Positions 22,210 through 33,645 of a stretch of 64,000 bases of DNA are shown one piece after another. Under the pieces are notes generated by a model. It made no database searches, was not told where the DNA came from, and saw only the letters and a list, made by a program, of their open reading frames with translations. Position 1 is the stretch's first letter. Every line of letters begins with the position of its first letter. Source of the DNA: Hydrangea macrophylla (taxonomy: Eukaryota > Streptophyta > Magnoliopsida > Cornales > Hydrangeaceae); the NCBI GenBank assembly GCA_033977485.1, contig CM066988.1, positions 30,748,001-30,812,000 of the forward strand, in the 5' to 3' direction. The position numbers and the translations under genes are program-made.

Positions 22210-23328
22210 ATTAATATTGTAATGAAGAATAATATGAATAATGTACCTAAATGAAGAAGGGTGTTGGCGGACGTATGAGGCATGGTCGTGTTGCATGGTT
22301 GTGTTGTATGTTTGAGTTGGATGATCTCATCGATTATTCTAAGCGTGGTCGCATATTACCATATGACCTTAATGGTCTTGTTGTCCATGCATCGTGTGGA
22401 TTTTGTAAGTATGGGTCGTGTTTGTCGTGTTGTCGAGTTAGGGCCAACTATAGGCTCACGAGAAATTAGAGGGCCAAGTGTGGCCGTATTTTGCATTTGA
22501 GGGTCAAGTGTGGCCGTGTGGAAGAGTGCGATTGAGTTAGGGCAAATTATGGGCTAAGCTAGAAATTAGATGGCCAAGTGTGGCCGCATTTCGCATTTGA
22601 GGGTAAAGTATGCCTGTGTGGAAGAATGCGATTGAGCTAAGTCTAATTATGGGCTAAGCGAGTGTATTAAGGCCAGTCTGGGCATGATGTGTTGTGTTAT
22701 CATGTGTTGACAGAAGCTAGTACAATGGATTTGTGCACGTTGTGTTGCATTGGTATGGTTGCATAGTAAAAAAGAACGTTGGGTTGAGTAAGAATTTGTG
22801 TAACATCACGATAACTTCTAAGTGATAACATAAATAGTGTATATGTTCATATTGTGTTTGGTTTGTAGTACTTCATTCAGCTTTCAACTGACTGTCGTGT
22901 TGCCCTAGACATTTATGTCTAGCTGTTGTAGTTCCAAGTGTTGGAGCTGCTGTTCTGTTGGGTGAGTACCATGATGGTGAGCATGTGGACGAGGAAGGCT
23001 GGGGCTTAGCCAGTTGAGAAGACGATCGTGTTGTTGAAGCCATTTTTTCCAGTTGGGGAATTTTATTATTTGTCTTTTATTTTGTAGTTGTTGTTATCGG
23101 CCGTTTGACCTCTAGACTTCTGTTTATTTTATTTTGGAAGATTATAATGGAGATTGTAAGACTTTGTTATTGCTTCTGCTATACTTAGAATCATTTATGC
23201 TATTATTATTACTCTGATATTTTATATTCTTGATATTTTGGACAATCATGCGATCTGTAACTTGTTGAGTCTGTGGGTCCGATAAGGAAGCTTACTTCCC
23301 TTAATTATCGCAAAGCTGAGGCGTGACA
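22210..23328 (+). repeat. Old chromovirus 5' LTR, second half
   Basis: Continues the LTR after the Athila-like insertion and ends CAAAGCTGAGGCGTGACA. Contains an imperfect tandem duplication of about 110 bp (about 22437-22660) with GGCCAAGTGTGGCCG, GAGTGCGATTGAG and ATTATGGGCTAAGC. Total LTR length without the insertion is about 2.3 kb, comparable to the 2.2 kb LTR of the - chromovirus. Confidence 0.85.
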
Positions 23329-23337
23329 GGAATTGTT

Positions 23338-23350
23338 TGGTATTAGAGCA
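23338..23350 (+). other. Primer binding site of old chromovirus, initiator tRNA-Met
   Basis: TGGTATTAGAGCA, nine bases after the LTR; one change from TGGTATCAGAGC, complementary to initiator tRNA-Met. Confidence 0.8.
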
Positions 23351-23696
23351 CTACGTTTAATTGTGCTCGTGATTGTCCTACTTTAAGTTATGAACCATAA
23401 GATTACCTTGCTAGAATGACACTAAGGTAGTTACGACGCCGATTCGATGAAGACTTCTGGAGTTGCTTTACATCTTAAGTTGTGTACCACAACTTTTATT
23501 GTTCTTTTCTTTCATCATTTGCATATTGTTGCATCTAGCCTAACGTTTCTCAACATCCGCGTATGTGACTGCATCTCATGTACATAAATAGTATGTGTGT
23601 AAATATAATTATAATTGATTTTGGGTGGTAAATATTTCAGAACCATTTACTAAAAGCGTTTGTCTAATATGAGAAATTCTTGCACACATAATCAAG

Positions 23697-24680
23697 ATGA
23701 TTAGAGTTACTCGCAACAACTGTAATGGAACCAGACTAGCTGAACCAGTTCCAGAGGGACCAGAGCCCACTGAATTTTTTTTTAGAGATTTCTTCGAAGG
23801 TTGGAGCACATTGGTGATCAGCAAGGTGCGCATCATTATCCTTTGCCACCTCTGCCATCTCCATCGAGACCTATCGGAGATAAGCTATTAGAAAGATTCA
23901 GAGCTTTACACCCAGAGAAGTTTGATGGCGTGTCAGGAGCATTGAAAGCCGAGCAGTGGATTAGAGAGATGGAGACATGTTTCAAGGCATTGGCTTGCAC
24001 AGACGTTGACAAGAAGAGATTTACGGAGTTTCAGCCTTCTTTTTCTGCACAATGGTAGGAAGCTCAAATAGCCGATTTGGGAGAAGAAGCTATCAGACGT
24101 CTAAACTGGGAAGAGTTCAATACCATGCTTCTTCAAAAGTATTTTCCTACATTTAAGAGAGACAAGAAGGAAAAAGAATTTATTGATTTGGTCCAAGGAA
24201 CTAAGACTGTTTAGGAGTACACAGTCGCTTTTGAAAGGTTATCTCATTTTGTCCCACACTTGGTGGATACTCTAGAGAAGAAGAATAAGAGATGTCTGCA
24301 TGGGCTAGGGATGACTATTTAAGGCCATACCATGAGTTTTGTGATTCAGCCATTTGAGAACCTGGTGAAGTTAGCCTCTAATTTGAAGACAACGTATGGG
24401 AGTTAACAGCAAAAGTAGGTTGCATTCAGGGCAGATCGTGTCCACCCTAACTCATACCGTAATGTTAGAGTGAAGAGACAATAGAATGGTCCAAGAGGAT
24501 AAGTACCCAATCCTCTGGTGGGACAAGCTCAATTGCCTGGTACGGTACCTGCATTAGGAGCACCAGCATAAGGATTCAACCCTGGTGTATGCTTCAATTG
24601 TGGGATACTAGGATATTTGTTAAGGGATTGCACATTACCCAGTAGTAACAAGCGATAAGACATTGTCTATTTCTTTTGGG
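23697..24680 (+). pseudogene. Old chromovirus gag remnant
   Basis: In pieces and several frames: a segment with RPIGDKLLERFRALHPEKFD (about 23865) and EQWIREMETCFKALAC matches the gag of the - chromovirus (LLANFRGLRPEKFDG, EQWIREMELIFEALEC). Later pieces include KYFPTFKRDKKEKEFIDLVQ and a zinc knuckle CFNCGILGYLLRDC near 24590 with Tyr replacing the usual His. Stops such as TAG at 24056-24058 interrupt it. It cannot encode a working capsid. Confidence 0.8.
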
Positions 24681-26480
24681 GCAAGAAGGGCCATGTTAGC
24701 AGAGATTGCCTTCTCTGCCAGCGAGTAGAGATTGGACCTGCAGCCCTGGTTAATCAAGTAGGTGTCAACTCTATTACTCCAAGAGTAGCAGGATTCGATG
24801 CTATTGAACAGTAAAACCTCAACGGTATGCTCACCCTTTATAGCAGTCGTGCATCAATCTTATTTGATACTGGAGCCACAAATTCATTCATCGCATACAA
24901 AGTCGTATGAGAATTAGGTTTAGAACCTCAGAACCTCGACGTAGCTTTAAACTTGGTTTCAACCTTAGGCATCATTATAAATTTGGGAAAAGTGAACAAG
25001 GAGTGTGTGCTGATCTTAGATGAACGAGGGTTACCTGTATATTTGATTATGTTGTTCATGAAAGAGTTCAATGTAATCTTAGGAATCGACTGACTAACAA
25101 AGTTTAGTTCCAAATTTGACTGTGTTAGTAAGACGATTTCCTTTACATTACTAGAAACATAATTGTTCATTTTCTAGTGTAATCCGCTGAGCAATGCGTT
25201 TCTCATAACCCGTTTGACTGCGATGGCAAGTACCAACACGGAGACTACTACTGCCCAAATCCCAGTGGTATGAGAGTTTGAGGATGTATTCTAAGACATC
25301 TCTGGTTACCCCCAAAGTGAGGGATTGACTTCAGTATTCAGTTACACTGATATCGAAGACCCTGTATCTTATGGCGCCTACAAAAATGCAAGAGCTGAGT
25401 AAGAATTTTCAAGAGCTAGAGAACCTTGGATTCATCTGACCTAGCACTTCACTGTGGGGAGCACCTGTATTGTTTGTTAAGAAAAAGGATGGATCAATGC
25501 GACTCTACATAGTCTATAGGGAGTTGAACAAGATTACAATCAAGAACAAGTACCCACATCCTTGGATAGACAATCTGTTTGATCAATTGCAAGGAGCCAC
25601 AGTGTTTTCAAATATCGATCTGCGATCAGGGTATCATCAGTTACTTGTTTGAGAAGAGGACGTGACAAAGATAGCTTTCGGCTCGAGGTATAGGCATTAT
25701 GAATTCTTGGTTATGCCTTTTGGTTTGACCAATGCCCCAGTGGTGTTCATGGATTTGATGAATCGGTATTCAGACCTTATCTAGATCAGTTCATTATCAT
25801 TTTTATCGACGATATCTTAATCTACTCAAAGACTATGGAAGAGCACGAGAGCATTTAAAGATTACCTTATAGACCCTTAGAGACAACCAGCTTGTCTCCA
25901 AGTTTAGCGAGTGTGAGTTTTGGCTTAATGAAGTCAAGTTCTTGGGACATATTGTTTCTCGGGAAGGCATCTTAGTAGATTCCGTGAAGACCAATGCAGT
26001 GTTGAATGAGAGCCGACTTAGAAATGCTTTAGAGATTAGAAGTTTTCTTGGGTTAGCTGGGTATTATCGTCATTTTGTAGAAGGATTTTCCAAAATTGTA
26101 GTCCTGCTTACTAATCTGACGAAGAAGGAGACCAAGTTTGAATGGCAAGATAAGCACGAACGCGCTTTTCAGGAGTTAAAGAGAAATTAACTTTTGTGCT
26201 AGTGCTAGCTATTCTGAGAAGTGGAAAAAGATTTGTTATCTATAGCGATGCTTCATATCAAGGTTTAGGGTGTATGTTCATGCAATACGGGAGAGTCATT
26301 GCTTATGGATCCAGACAACTGAAGCTGTATGAGAAGAACTACCTGACACATGATTTGGAGTTGGCATCCATTGTGTTTGCACTCAAGATATGGAGATACT
26401 ATCTATTTGGAGAGCAGTTCAATCTATTTTTCAATCATAAGAGCTTGAAGTATCTATTCTCGCAGAAGGAGCTTAACATG
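24681..26480 (+). pseudogene. Old chromovirus protease, RT and RNase H remnant, truncated
   Basis: Protease motif ILFDTGATNSFIAYK near 24860. The RT fingers and palm are [29 protein letters not shown] and [12 protein letters not shown]; the active site [10 protein letters not shown] lies near 25800. RNase H is VIYSDASYQGLGCMF, ending SQKELNM at 26478. At least a dozen stops and some indels are seen. The frame breaks at 26481 because of insertion of the - chromovirus; the flanking ACATG (26476-26480) is the left target duplication, its partner being outside the window. Confidence 0.88.
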
Positions 26481-27178
26481 TGTCACGCCCCGGAGCAGCA
26501 TAAATAGAGAAAAATAAATTTCCTTTATGGGTCCATAGGGAATGACGGGTGAAAGTCACTGATATCCACACCAAATAGTACTAGTCCAAACAGGAACAAA
26601 AACAACTGAAGTAAAAACAGTTCTATCTATTACAAACATCAGAGTACGGTCCACAGGATCGCGACAGGTCTGGAGACAACATATGCCCAAGTACCCGTCA
26701 AACTAAAACTAGATAGAGTTCAACAGAACAACGGAAAATATGCTATATATCACTATCTTCAGTCTTCAGCTGGCATAAGGGTATTCATCAGTGTAACCTC
26801 CTTCTCTAACGTACCCGGCATCAGTGGGGCCACCCTCTGCATAATTCCTTTCAGGGTAGTAACCGCTGCTGTAAGCTCCACTATCTGCATCAAAAGGGAC
26901 AGGGAAATCTGGACGGGGATTGTCCAGGCAATAATGGCCGTTAGCTTACTGAGAGCTGAGTGAATAGAAACTCACAGGGTATCAATGCTATAACGTGTAA
27001 CAAGTTATTGAATGTCTAAGATATAGTTCTATTACATAATATCTTCTTTGTATTCCAACATCGCAACTCAACCCTTATCGTCTTATTATCCTCAGACCGG
27101 AACGTCAACATACTCTGTCTAGAAAGAACAGACTCAATCATTTAACATATGTAGACATACCATCATTCTGTCCATTTG

Positions 27179-27478
27179 CTCGTTAAGGATATAAACCATC
27201 CACCGCATTCATGGACACCACGTCAGTCCATCCCCCACTCGTTAAGGATATAAACCATCCACCGCATGTCAGGGATATAGTGCTTTGAACAACAGCATAT
27301 CAAATCTATTGCCACGACTTCTCGTAGTATACCAGTGATCACCATTCCACCGCTCGTTAAGGATATAAAACATCCACCGCTCGTTAAGGATATAACATTG
27401 ATCATCTGGCTACCTTAGGACTACATGGTCCTGCCCACTTCTCGCTGCTCGTTAAGGATATAAACCATCCACCGCATG
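27179..27478. repeat. Dispersed 28-bp repeats inside chromovirus LTR
   Basis: CTCGTTAAGGATATAAACCA followed by TCCACCGC occurs at about 27180, 27238, 27353, 27381 and 27450, with spacers of 0 to 90 bp. The same set is in the other LTR at about 62592-62890. Lies downstream of the transcription start, in R/U5. Confidence 0.75.
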
Positions 27479-28339
27479 TGAAAGCATATCATGACCAGGC
27501 GTTCGCCCACACGTACCATTTCCAGAACCTATCAAACCTACTTAAAACACTGTACTTCTATCGATACATGGCTTCCCATGTGGCCTGACTACTCTGATTG
27601 AAATAAACGGATATCGAACTCATACATGAACCGTACATTATCTAACGTCACTGTATTAATCCATTATTCTTAATCATACTTATCTGTGTTGTCACATTCT
27701 CCCCGATTACCCATAATCGCATAAATAGAAGTCCAAATCATGAATCGAGTATTCGAACTTCACATAAAATAAACTAAAGAATTAAACCATGTTCTGCATG
27801 TCTTGACCGATTGAAACCATTTCGATCGATTGAGGGAAAAAGAAGTTCGATCGATCGAAAGTAGTTTGATCGATTAAACCGTCGATTGATTGAGCTCTGC
27901 TCGATCGCTCGAGAGTTGTCTTCTCCAGCAGATTCCAAACAGCACATAAATCAACGTCTTAGGGACGTTTTTAATACGATTAAACATACCAAAAGCTCGT
28001 AAACATTATAGTAAAGAGATCGAGTGAGTAAAAACTCACTTAAGGTGTTAAGGTCGCGTTTGGCGAAGCTTTGAGCTCCCGAAGCTTTAATGGTGGCCTC
28101 CTCTTTCTCTCGCCGCTTCTCGGTCTCTTGTTGCCTCCTTTTTTTCTTCTCTCCTTCTCCTTCTATTCTTCTTCTTCTTCCCTTCTTCTCTTCTTTTCTC
28201 TATACATATATATATATATCTATATGTGTGTGTGTGTGTATATATATATGGAGGTATGTGTATAATATATATAACACACTCTCACACTCTCTCAAACTCT
28301 CACAATTCAGTAAACTCTCTCACTCTCACGAGGTTTATG

Positions 28340-28347
28340 TATATATA
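28340..28347 (-). promoter_or_regulatory. TATA-like box of chromovirus LTR
   Basis: TATATATA on - between the upstream palindrome cluster and a CT/AG-rich leader; conserved in the 5' LTR near 63753-63760. Confidence 0.55.
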
Positions 28348-28397
28348 GAGAATGGGAGGGCAAGGTGGCAGCATTTGCGCAGAAAGTGGGATTCTGA

Positions 28398-28605
28398 TAT
28401 TTGCACTCTTGATCGATCAAAATATTCTCGATCGATCAAACTCGATTCGGTCAGGTTTGATCGATTGAAGAAAGTTTGATCGATTGAAGGGGGGACCACG
28501 TATTAAATTCAGGTCGGTAGGGTTTCGATCGATTGAACAAGGTTCGATCGCTTGAACTTCTGGGATTCTCGATCGCTCGAACTAACTTCGATCGATCGAA
28601 GATGA
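28398..28605 (-). promoter_or_regulatory. CpG palindrome cluster upstream of chromovirus TATA
   Basis: About nine copies of (T)CGATCGAT(C/T)GAA variants, including TTCGATCGATCGAA, TTTGATCGATTGAA and CTCGATCGCTCGAA. The motif is the one found in the unrelated copia LTR (458-570); both also share the variant CGATCGCTCGAGAG, here at about 27901 in the downstream cluster. Confidence 0.6.
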
Positions 28606-28680
28606 AATTGGATGAATGGTCAAAGGCAGTATATGGAACCTCTATGCATTAAATATTTATTGAAAATACGGGGTATTACA

Positions 28681-28693
28681 TCATCCACCACCC
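28681..28693 (-). other. Polypurine tract of chromovirus on -
   Basis: GGGTGGTGGATGA on - directly before the 3' LTR TGTAATACC. Confidence 0.75.
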
Positions 28694-28719
28694 AACAAAA
28701 GATTTCATCCTCGAAATCG

Positions 28720-29461
28720 GAAACATACAGAGTTAAAACAAAAACGGAAACTTCTCACACATCTCTGACTCTAGTTCCTATGAAGCTTCTCCTTCATCAT
28801 GATGCTTCAACTGAATCTTGACTAATGGAATCTCCTTATTCCTGAGCTTCTTGACTCCATGATCAAAACTACGAATTGGTCATTCGTTAAATGTAACGTT
28901 GTCGTTGACTTCAATATCCTCAAAGTTGATCTCGTGCGCTGGGTTATGAACACACTTCCTCAGCATACTGATGTGGAAAACGTTGTGCACTCCTGACATC
29001 TTCGGGGGCAGCACAAGGCGATAAGCAACTTTTCCAACACGCTTTAGAATCTTGAACGGTCCAATGAATCATGGCGATAATTTGCCTCTCTTTTGACCAA
29101 ATCTGACGATGCCTCGAACAGGCAAAACTTTGAGTAGCACATGATCTCCAACGGCAAACTCTAAATCTTTGCGTTGCTTGTCAGCATAACTTTTGTGTCG
29201 GGTCTGAGCTGTCTTCATCTTCTCACGTACAATCTGAATCTTCTCACTAGTCTCTCGTATCATTTCTGGCCCAAGAAGTTGAGTATCCCCGACTTCAGTC
29301 CAACATAACGTTGATCGGCAAAGTCTTCCGTAAAAAGCTTCGAACGGCGCCATTCCTATGCTCGAATGATAACTGTTGTTGTAAGCGAACTCTATCAAAG
29401 GTAAGTGTGTCTCCCAAGAATTCTCAAAATCAATGACACAAGCACGTAACATATCTTCCAT
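28720..29461 (-). pseudogene. Integrase C-terminus and chromodomain-like tail
   Basis: From MEDMLRACVIDFENSWETHL (integrase core end) through the conserved FEAFYGRLCRS and KSYADKQRKDLEF blocks. After TGA at 29069-29071 the same frame goes on with GPFKILKRVGKVAYRLVLPP and VHNVFHISMLRKCV, the IN C-terminal GPF/Y module. A chromodomain-like segment follows, KLRNKEIPLVKIQLKHH then EAS(stop)ELESEM, where the usual EATWE tryptophan codon is now TAG. Chromodomains direct insertion to marked chromatin; this one would be non-functional. This tail identifies the element as a chromovirus, most like the Tekay/Del group. Confidence 0.85.
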
Positions 29462-30928
29462 TACTTAATTAACTTTTTCAGTCTGACCATCGGTCTGTGG
29501 ATGAAAAGCTGAACTCAAGTTCAATGTTGTTCCCATCGCTGTCTGGAGACTCTTCTAAAACTCTGCAGTAAAGCGCGAATCCCAATCTGACACAAGAGAA
29601 ACAGGTACTCCGTGTAACCGTACTATGTTTTGTAGATACATTCGGCTCAAACGTTCCACTGGATACGTCATACTATAGGCAATAAAATGTGCCATCTTCG
29701 TAAGTCCATCCACAATTACCCAAATAGCGTCGTGGTTCTGCTGTGACTTCGGCAATCCTACCACAAAATCCATGGTGATGTGTTCCCATTTCCATTGAGG
29801 AATTGGTAACGGCTATAGAAGTCCAGGTGGTTTCTGATGTTCTGCCTTTACTTGTTTACAAGTAAGACACTGAGAAACATACTCAGCCACTTCTCGCTTC
29901 ATTCCTTCCCACCAGAAATTTCTCTTCAAGTCCTTGTACATCTTCGTACTTCCTGGATGAATCGTCATCCGTGACTTATGAGCTTCATCCAATATGTCTT
30001 TCTGGAGATTTCTTTCGTTAGGTACACAGAGTCTACCTTTACATCGTAAGGTTCCGTCTGTACTTATACTCCAGATCTCTGGTTCCTTTGATGCCATCTT
30101 GGTGAACCAAAACTTGAAATCTTCTGCTGTCTGCTGAGCTTCTATGATACGGCTGATCAAAGTTGGTTGTACCATCAGACATCCAAAATGTTGTCTTTCC
30201 ATTGGTTCCACTGGCTGAAGCTTGAATTCGGCTAACACCTCCAATGCTTTCCATTCTCGAATTAGTAATGCAGCGATCACTAGTCGAGGTTTACGGCTCA
30301 AAGCATCTGCTACGACATTTTCTTTACTCGGATGGTATTGCAATGAAAAGTCATAGTCCTTGAGTAACTCCATCCATCTTCGTTGTCGCATGTTCAACTC
30401 CTTTTGAGAGAACAAATACTTCAAGCTCTTATGATCGGAAAATAGATCAAACTTTTCTCCATAGAGATAGTGTCTCCAAATCTTCAAGGCAAACACTATT
30501 GCTGCCAATTTCAGATCATGCGTAGGATAATTCTTCTCGTGTACCTTCAATAGTCTTGATCCATTTGCAATAACATTCCCGTCTTGCATAAGTACACAAC
30601 CCAATCCCTGGTGCCATGCATCACTGTAGATCACATACCTTTCTCCACTCTTAGGTATCGCAAGTACCGGTGCAGAAGTCAATTTCTCTTTTAACTCCTG
30701 AAATGCACCCTCATGCTTGTCCGTCCATTCGTACTTTATCTCCTTCCTTGTTAAATTCGTCAATGGTCCTACTATCCTGGCGAATCCTTCTACGAATCTT
30801 CTGTAATATCCTGTTAACCCAAGAAAACTTCTGACCTCTGTCGCATTGGTCGGTCTGTTCCAACTTAAGACTGCATCAATCTTAGATGAGTCCACAGAGA
30901 TACCATCTCGAGATATAACGTGTCCCAA
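29462..30928 (-). pseudogene. RNase H and integrase N-terminal/core of chromovirus
   Basis: The 30928-29813 open frame has the RT thumb ([20 protein letters not shown]), RNase H ([44 protein letters not shown]) and the integrase HHCC finger ([18 protein letters not shown]). After TAG at 29813-29815 the frame continues with the integrase core: MDFVVGLPKS, VSDWDSRFT and DGQTEKVN carry the D, D, E residues. TAG codons at 29555-29557 and 29462-29464 lie where Gln is expected. All in one frame, so only nonsense changes are needed to explain it. Confidence 0.9.
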
Positions 30929-31417
30929 GAATTTGACTTCCTATAGCCAAAACTCATACTTGCTGAACTTTGCATACAACTTGCTATCTCGAAGTGTCTG
31001 CAAGGCAACCTGTAAATGCTCCTTGTGATCCTCTTCTGTCTTTGAGTAGATCAGTATATCATCGATGAACACTATAATGAATTGATCCAGATATGGTCTG
31101 AATACTCTATTCATTAAGTCCATAAATACTGCTGGCGCATTCGTCAATCCAAAAGGCATAACTAGAAACTCGTAATGCCCGTATCTTGTCCTGAATGCAG
31201 TCTTCGATATATCCTCTGGTCGAACTAACAATTGGTGATATCCTGAACGTAAATCGATCTTGGAAAAGATCCTAGGTCCTTGTAATTGGTCGAATAGGTC
31301 GTCTATCCGAGGAAGTGGATATCTATTCTTGATCGTAACCTTGTTCAACTCCCTGTAGTCTATATAGAGTCGAAGTGTTTCGTCCTTTTTTTCACAAACA
31401 GAACTGGTGCTCCCCAA
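30929..31417 (-). pseudogene. Reverse transcriptase palm of chromovirus
   Basis: [51 protein letters not shown] and the active site [15 protein letters not shown]. Ends with a TAG at about 30941, and the same frame resumes with [10 protein letters not shown]. The preceding protease frame joins through an A-run (about 31388) that has changed length, giving a frameshift. Confidence 0.92.
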
Positions 31418-32301
31418 GGTGACATACTCAGGCGAACGAAAACTAAGTCTTCAAGTTCCTGAACTTGCTTCTTCAGTTTCGACATCTCAGTTGGTGCCAT
31501 CCTATATGGAGTCTTAGAAATCGGCAATGTACCAGGTACTAATTCCACACAGAAGTCTATTTCTCTTTTCGGTGGAAGTCCTTTAATATCCTGAAATACA
31601 TCCTGAAAGTCTTGCACAATAGGAATCTGATCCATCATGAGCTCTGTACTTGTACTCCCGATTGTAGCCAAACTACTCGTAAGAAACATATCGCTCGTCG
31701 GCTGACACTGAAATCTAATCATCGGCCTTCTTTGTCTCGGAAATACAATCGTCCTAGTAGGGCAATCCAAATTGGCACCATACTTAGTTAACCAATCCAT
31801 CCCTAGGATAACATTAAATCCTGAGATTGACAGAACTTCCAAGTCTGCTGGAAGATTCCTATCTCCCAAAGTCAATGGGTAATCTTTACACACTTTACTC
31901 AACTTAACTGTCACTCCCAAAGGTGACATAGCATTCAGTGTTGACTCAAGTGTCTGGGGTTCTAAACCCAATTGACGCATAATCTTAACAGCAATAAATG
32001 AGCGTGCAGCTCCAGTATCAAATAAAGCTTTAACTGGACTATGAAAGAGTACAAGCGTACCTTCCAAATGTTGCTGCTCATCAGCGTTAATGTCTGCTTC
32101 TTCTGGAATGATAGCATTCATCCCTGCCTGATCTGGAGGTCCTTGTATCCCTTGAACTGGTGCCCTATAGTATCCTCCTTGTGGTGCACGGCAATCCCTG
32201 CTCAAGTGCCCTGGCTTGTTGCAATTTTGACAGTTCACACTCATTCGGTGGTTAACCCTAGAAGCTGTGCAAACTTTGCAATATGTCCTAGCTTCCCACA
32301 A
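31360..32301 (-). pseudogene. Zinc knuckle, protease and RT start of chromovirus
   Basis: Contains a CCHC knuckle CQNCNKPGHLSRDC, then the protease LFDTGAARSFIA (catalytic Asp), VILGMDWLTKYGANLDC, and the RT N-terminus [19 protein letters not shown] and [14 protein letters not shown]. It is in a different frame from gag upstream and RT downstream, so one indel lies near 32290-32330 and one near 31388. A first knuckle (CFNCGKLGHIAKF) is in the gag frame just upstream. Confidence 0.9.
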
Positions 32302-32380
32302 TTAAAGCATCTCCGCTATTGCTCTGTGGCGCTGTCAACAGTGCTTGAGGCTGTGGTCCTTGCTGGTGATATTGCTGGGG

Positions 32381-33250
32381 TCAAGTATAGCCCTGTTGTG
32401 GCTTTCTGGTTCCCTCCCAGGTTCTCTTGTTACCTTGGAAATTCCCTTGAGGTCTCCAACCTTGGGTATTCCTTGGCGGCAGGTTATGGAAATTCCTCTG
32501 CTGAAACCCTCTTGATGGCTGAGGTCGATTCATCTGCAGTTGTTGTGCTGGATAAGCATCCTTTTCTAATCCTGCAGCAAATCTGACAATCTCTTCAAAT
32601 GATTGATTCAGATGACCAACCATCATATGTCTGAGATGGGGATTCAATCCTTGGTAAAACCTCTTCACCTTCTTCTGTGGCATGTCTATCATATGCTGAG
32701 CAAATCTGGATAGACGCTCAAACTGTGTTGTATATTCCCTGACATTCCATCCTCCTTGGACTAGATTAAGAAAGTTCTTCTCCTGTTGATCTCTCTCATC
32801 CTCTAGGAAATACTTCTCCAAAAATCGTCCTTTGAATGTCTCCCACGACATAGCTTTAGCAGCATCAATCCCAATAGTGGCTCGCTCAGCTTCCCACCAA
32901 TCTGCGGCTGCATAAGTGAGCTGAAACGTTGCAAGGCGACGTTTCTCTTGTTCGCTGCATTCCAATGCTTCAAATATTAACTCCATCTCTCTTATCCATT
33001 GTTCTGCTTTCCATGGTTCTGTTAGTCCATCGAACTTCTCGGGACGTAACCCACGAAAATTTGCTAACAACTTATCTCCAGTCTGTCTTGGTGGCGGGGG
33101 TGCAAGAGGTCTCTGGTGGGTGGAGTGAATATATGTATCCCCCACATGCTCCATTCTCTGCATAAATGCTTTGAAAATTCCCGTCGGATCCATCCCTTCC
33201 GGAATAGGTGCTCCATTACGCGCTTGGTGATTTCTCAAGGGTCCTACCAT
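32381..33250 (-). CDS. gag of chromovirus on -
   Basis: ATG 33250 starts MVGPLRNHQARNGAPIPEGM. Central gag: LRPEKFDGLTEPWKAEQWIR, TYAAADWWEAERATIGID, WETFKGRFLEKYFLEDERDQ, then FYQGLNPHLRHMM, the retrotransposon capsid fold. A Gln/Arg/Pro-rich C-terminus follows. It ends at TGA 32381-32383 before the zinc knuckles, so the stop is probably a mutation and the original product was a longer gag-pol. The start is separated by about 350 bp from the end of an upstream extra ORF. Confidence 0.88.
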   Translation of the reverse strand: MVGPLRNHQARNGAPIPEGMDPTGIFKAFMQRMEHVGDTYIHSTHQRPLAPPPPRQTGDKLLANFRGLRPEKFDGLTEPWKAEQWIREMELIFEALECSEQEKRRLATFQLTYAAADWWEAERATIGIDAAKAMSWETFKGRFLEKYFLEDERDQQEKNFLNLVQGGWNVREYTTQFERLSRFAQHMIDMPQKKVKRFYQGLNPHLRHMMVGHLNQSFEEIVRFAAGLEKDAYPAQQLQMNRPQPSRGFQQRNFHNLPPRNTQGWRPQGNFQGNKRTWEGTRKPQQGYT

Positions 33251-33645
33251 GATGATAACGAGTATCGCCTACAAGAGACATATTGATCAACTAAAAGTCT
33301 TCTCGTAGAAACGAAACCAAGATAGAACGAGAAGTAACAAGAGCTAACAGTTCTACAAAACAATACATCAAACAACCAACAATCAATAGCAAAAGTACTT
33401 CTGGTACATATATATCAAAAGATGTACCATGGAGTACACAGTAACCATACCATGTACCACGTGGGACAAGGCTAAAACAGTACTAAGGTCAACTACTACT
33501 ATCTATACAAAGCTAGGGTCAAATAGCTATCTCTCAAGCCCCCAAAAATCTAGTGGACAACATGTCCTAATAAAACTAACAAAACTAAACTTGCAGGTCC
33601 TGACTCAAAAGTCGTCAGCGTCTGATCTTGCTGGTGGTGCCTCGT
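33251..33645 (-). other. Spacer between extra ORF and gag; left side of Athila-like insertion
   Basis: Non-coding except its first part: on - the extra ORF continues from the insertion site for about twelve codons to a TGA at 33606-33608. The rest is an A-rich spacer with no recognised feature. The terminal CTCGT (33641-33645) pairs with CTTGT at 60843-60847 as target duplication with one change. Confidence 0.7.

Larger units (their letters stand above)
12656..26480 (+). mobile_element. Old chromovirus (Ty3/gypsy) on +, 5' part, twice interrupted
   Basis: The 5' LTR starts TATAACACCC at 12656 (TG end mutated to TA). It is split by an Athila-like element at 13823-22209 and ends GCGTGACA at 23328. 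A PBS, gag, protease, RT and RNase H remnants follow. At 26480 the RNase H reading breaks where another chromovirus, on the opposite strand, begins. The remainder, with integrase and 3' LTR, must lie beyond 64000. Its coding region is full of stops and frame changes, so it is the oldest layer with recognisable pol here. Assignment to chromoviruses rests on protein similarity to the - element, which does have a chromodomain remnant. Confidence 0.85.
26481..28680 (-). repeat. 3' LTR of chromovirus on - (2.2 kb)
   Basis: On - it starts TGTAATACCCCGTATTTTC at 28680 and ends GGGGCGTGACA at 26481. Palindrome clusters of the TCGATCGATCGAA type lie on both sides of the TATA-like run (28398-28605 upstream, 27808-27915 downstream). 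A (TA)n/(TG)n microsatellite is at 28203-28248. Five copies of CTCGTTAAGGATATAAACC, most followed by ATCCACCGC, lie between 27179 and 27478. Confidence 0.92.

Noticed and set aside
28071..28479. Open frames rich in Ser/Leu/Tyr (also at 63459-63802)
   Set aside because: Translation of CT-rich and TA/TG microsatellite sequence within the chromovirus LTR; present in both LTRs, no domain.
28781..28790. Stop in the chromodomain-like tail as natural C-terminus
   Set aside because: The same frame continues with the conserved ELESEM part of the domain, so the Trp codon was lost by mutation.
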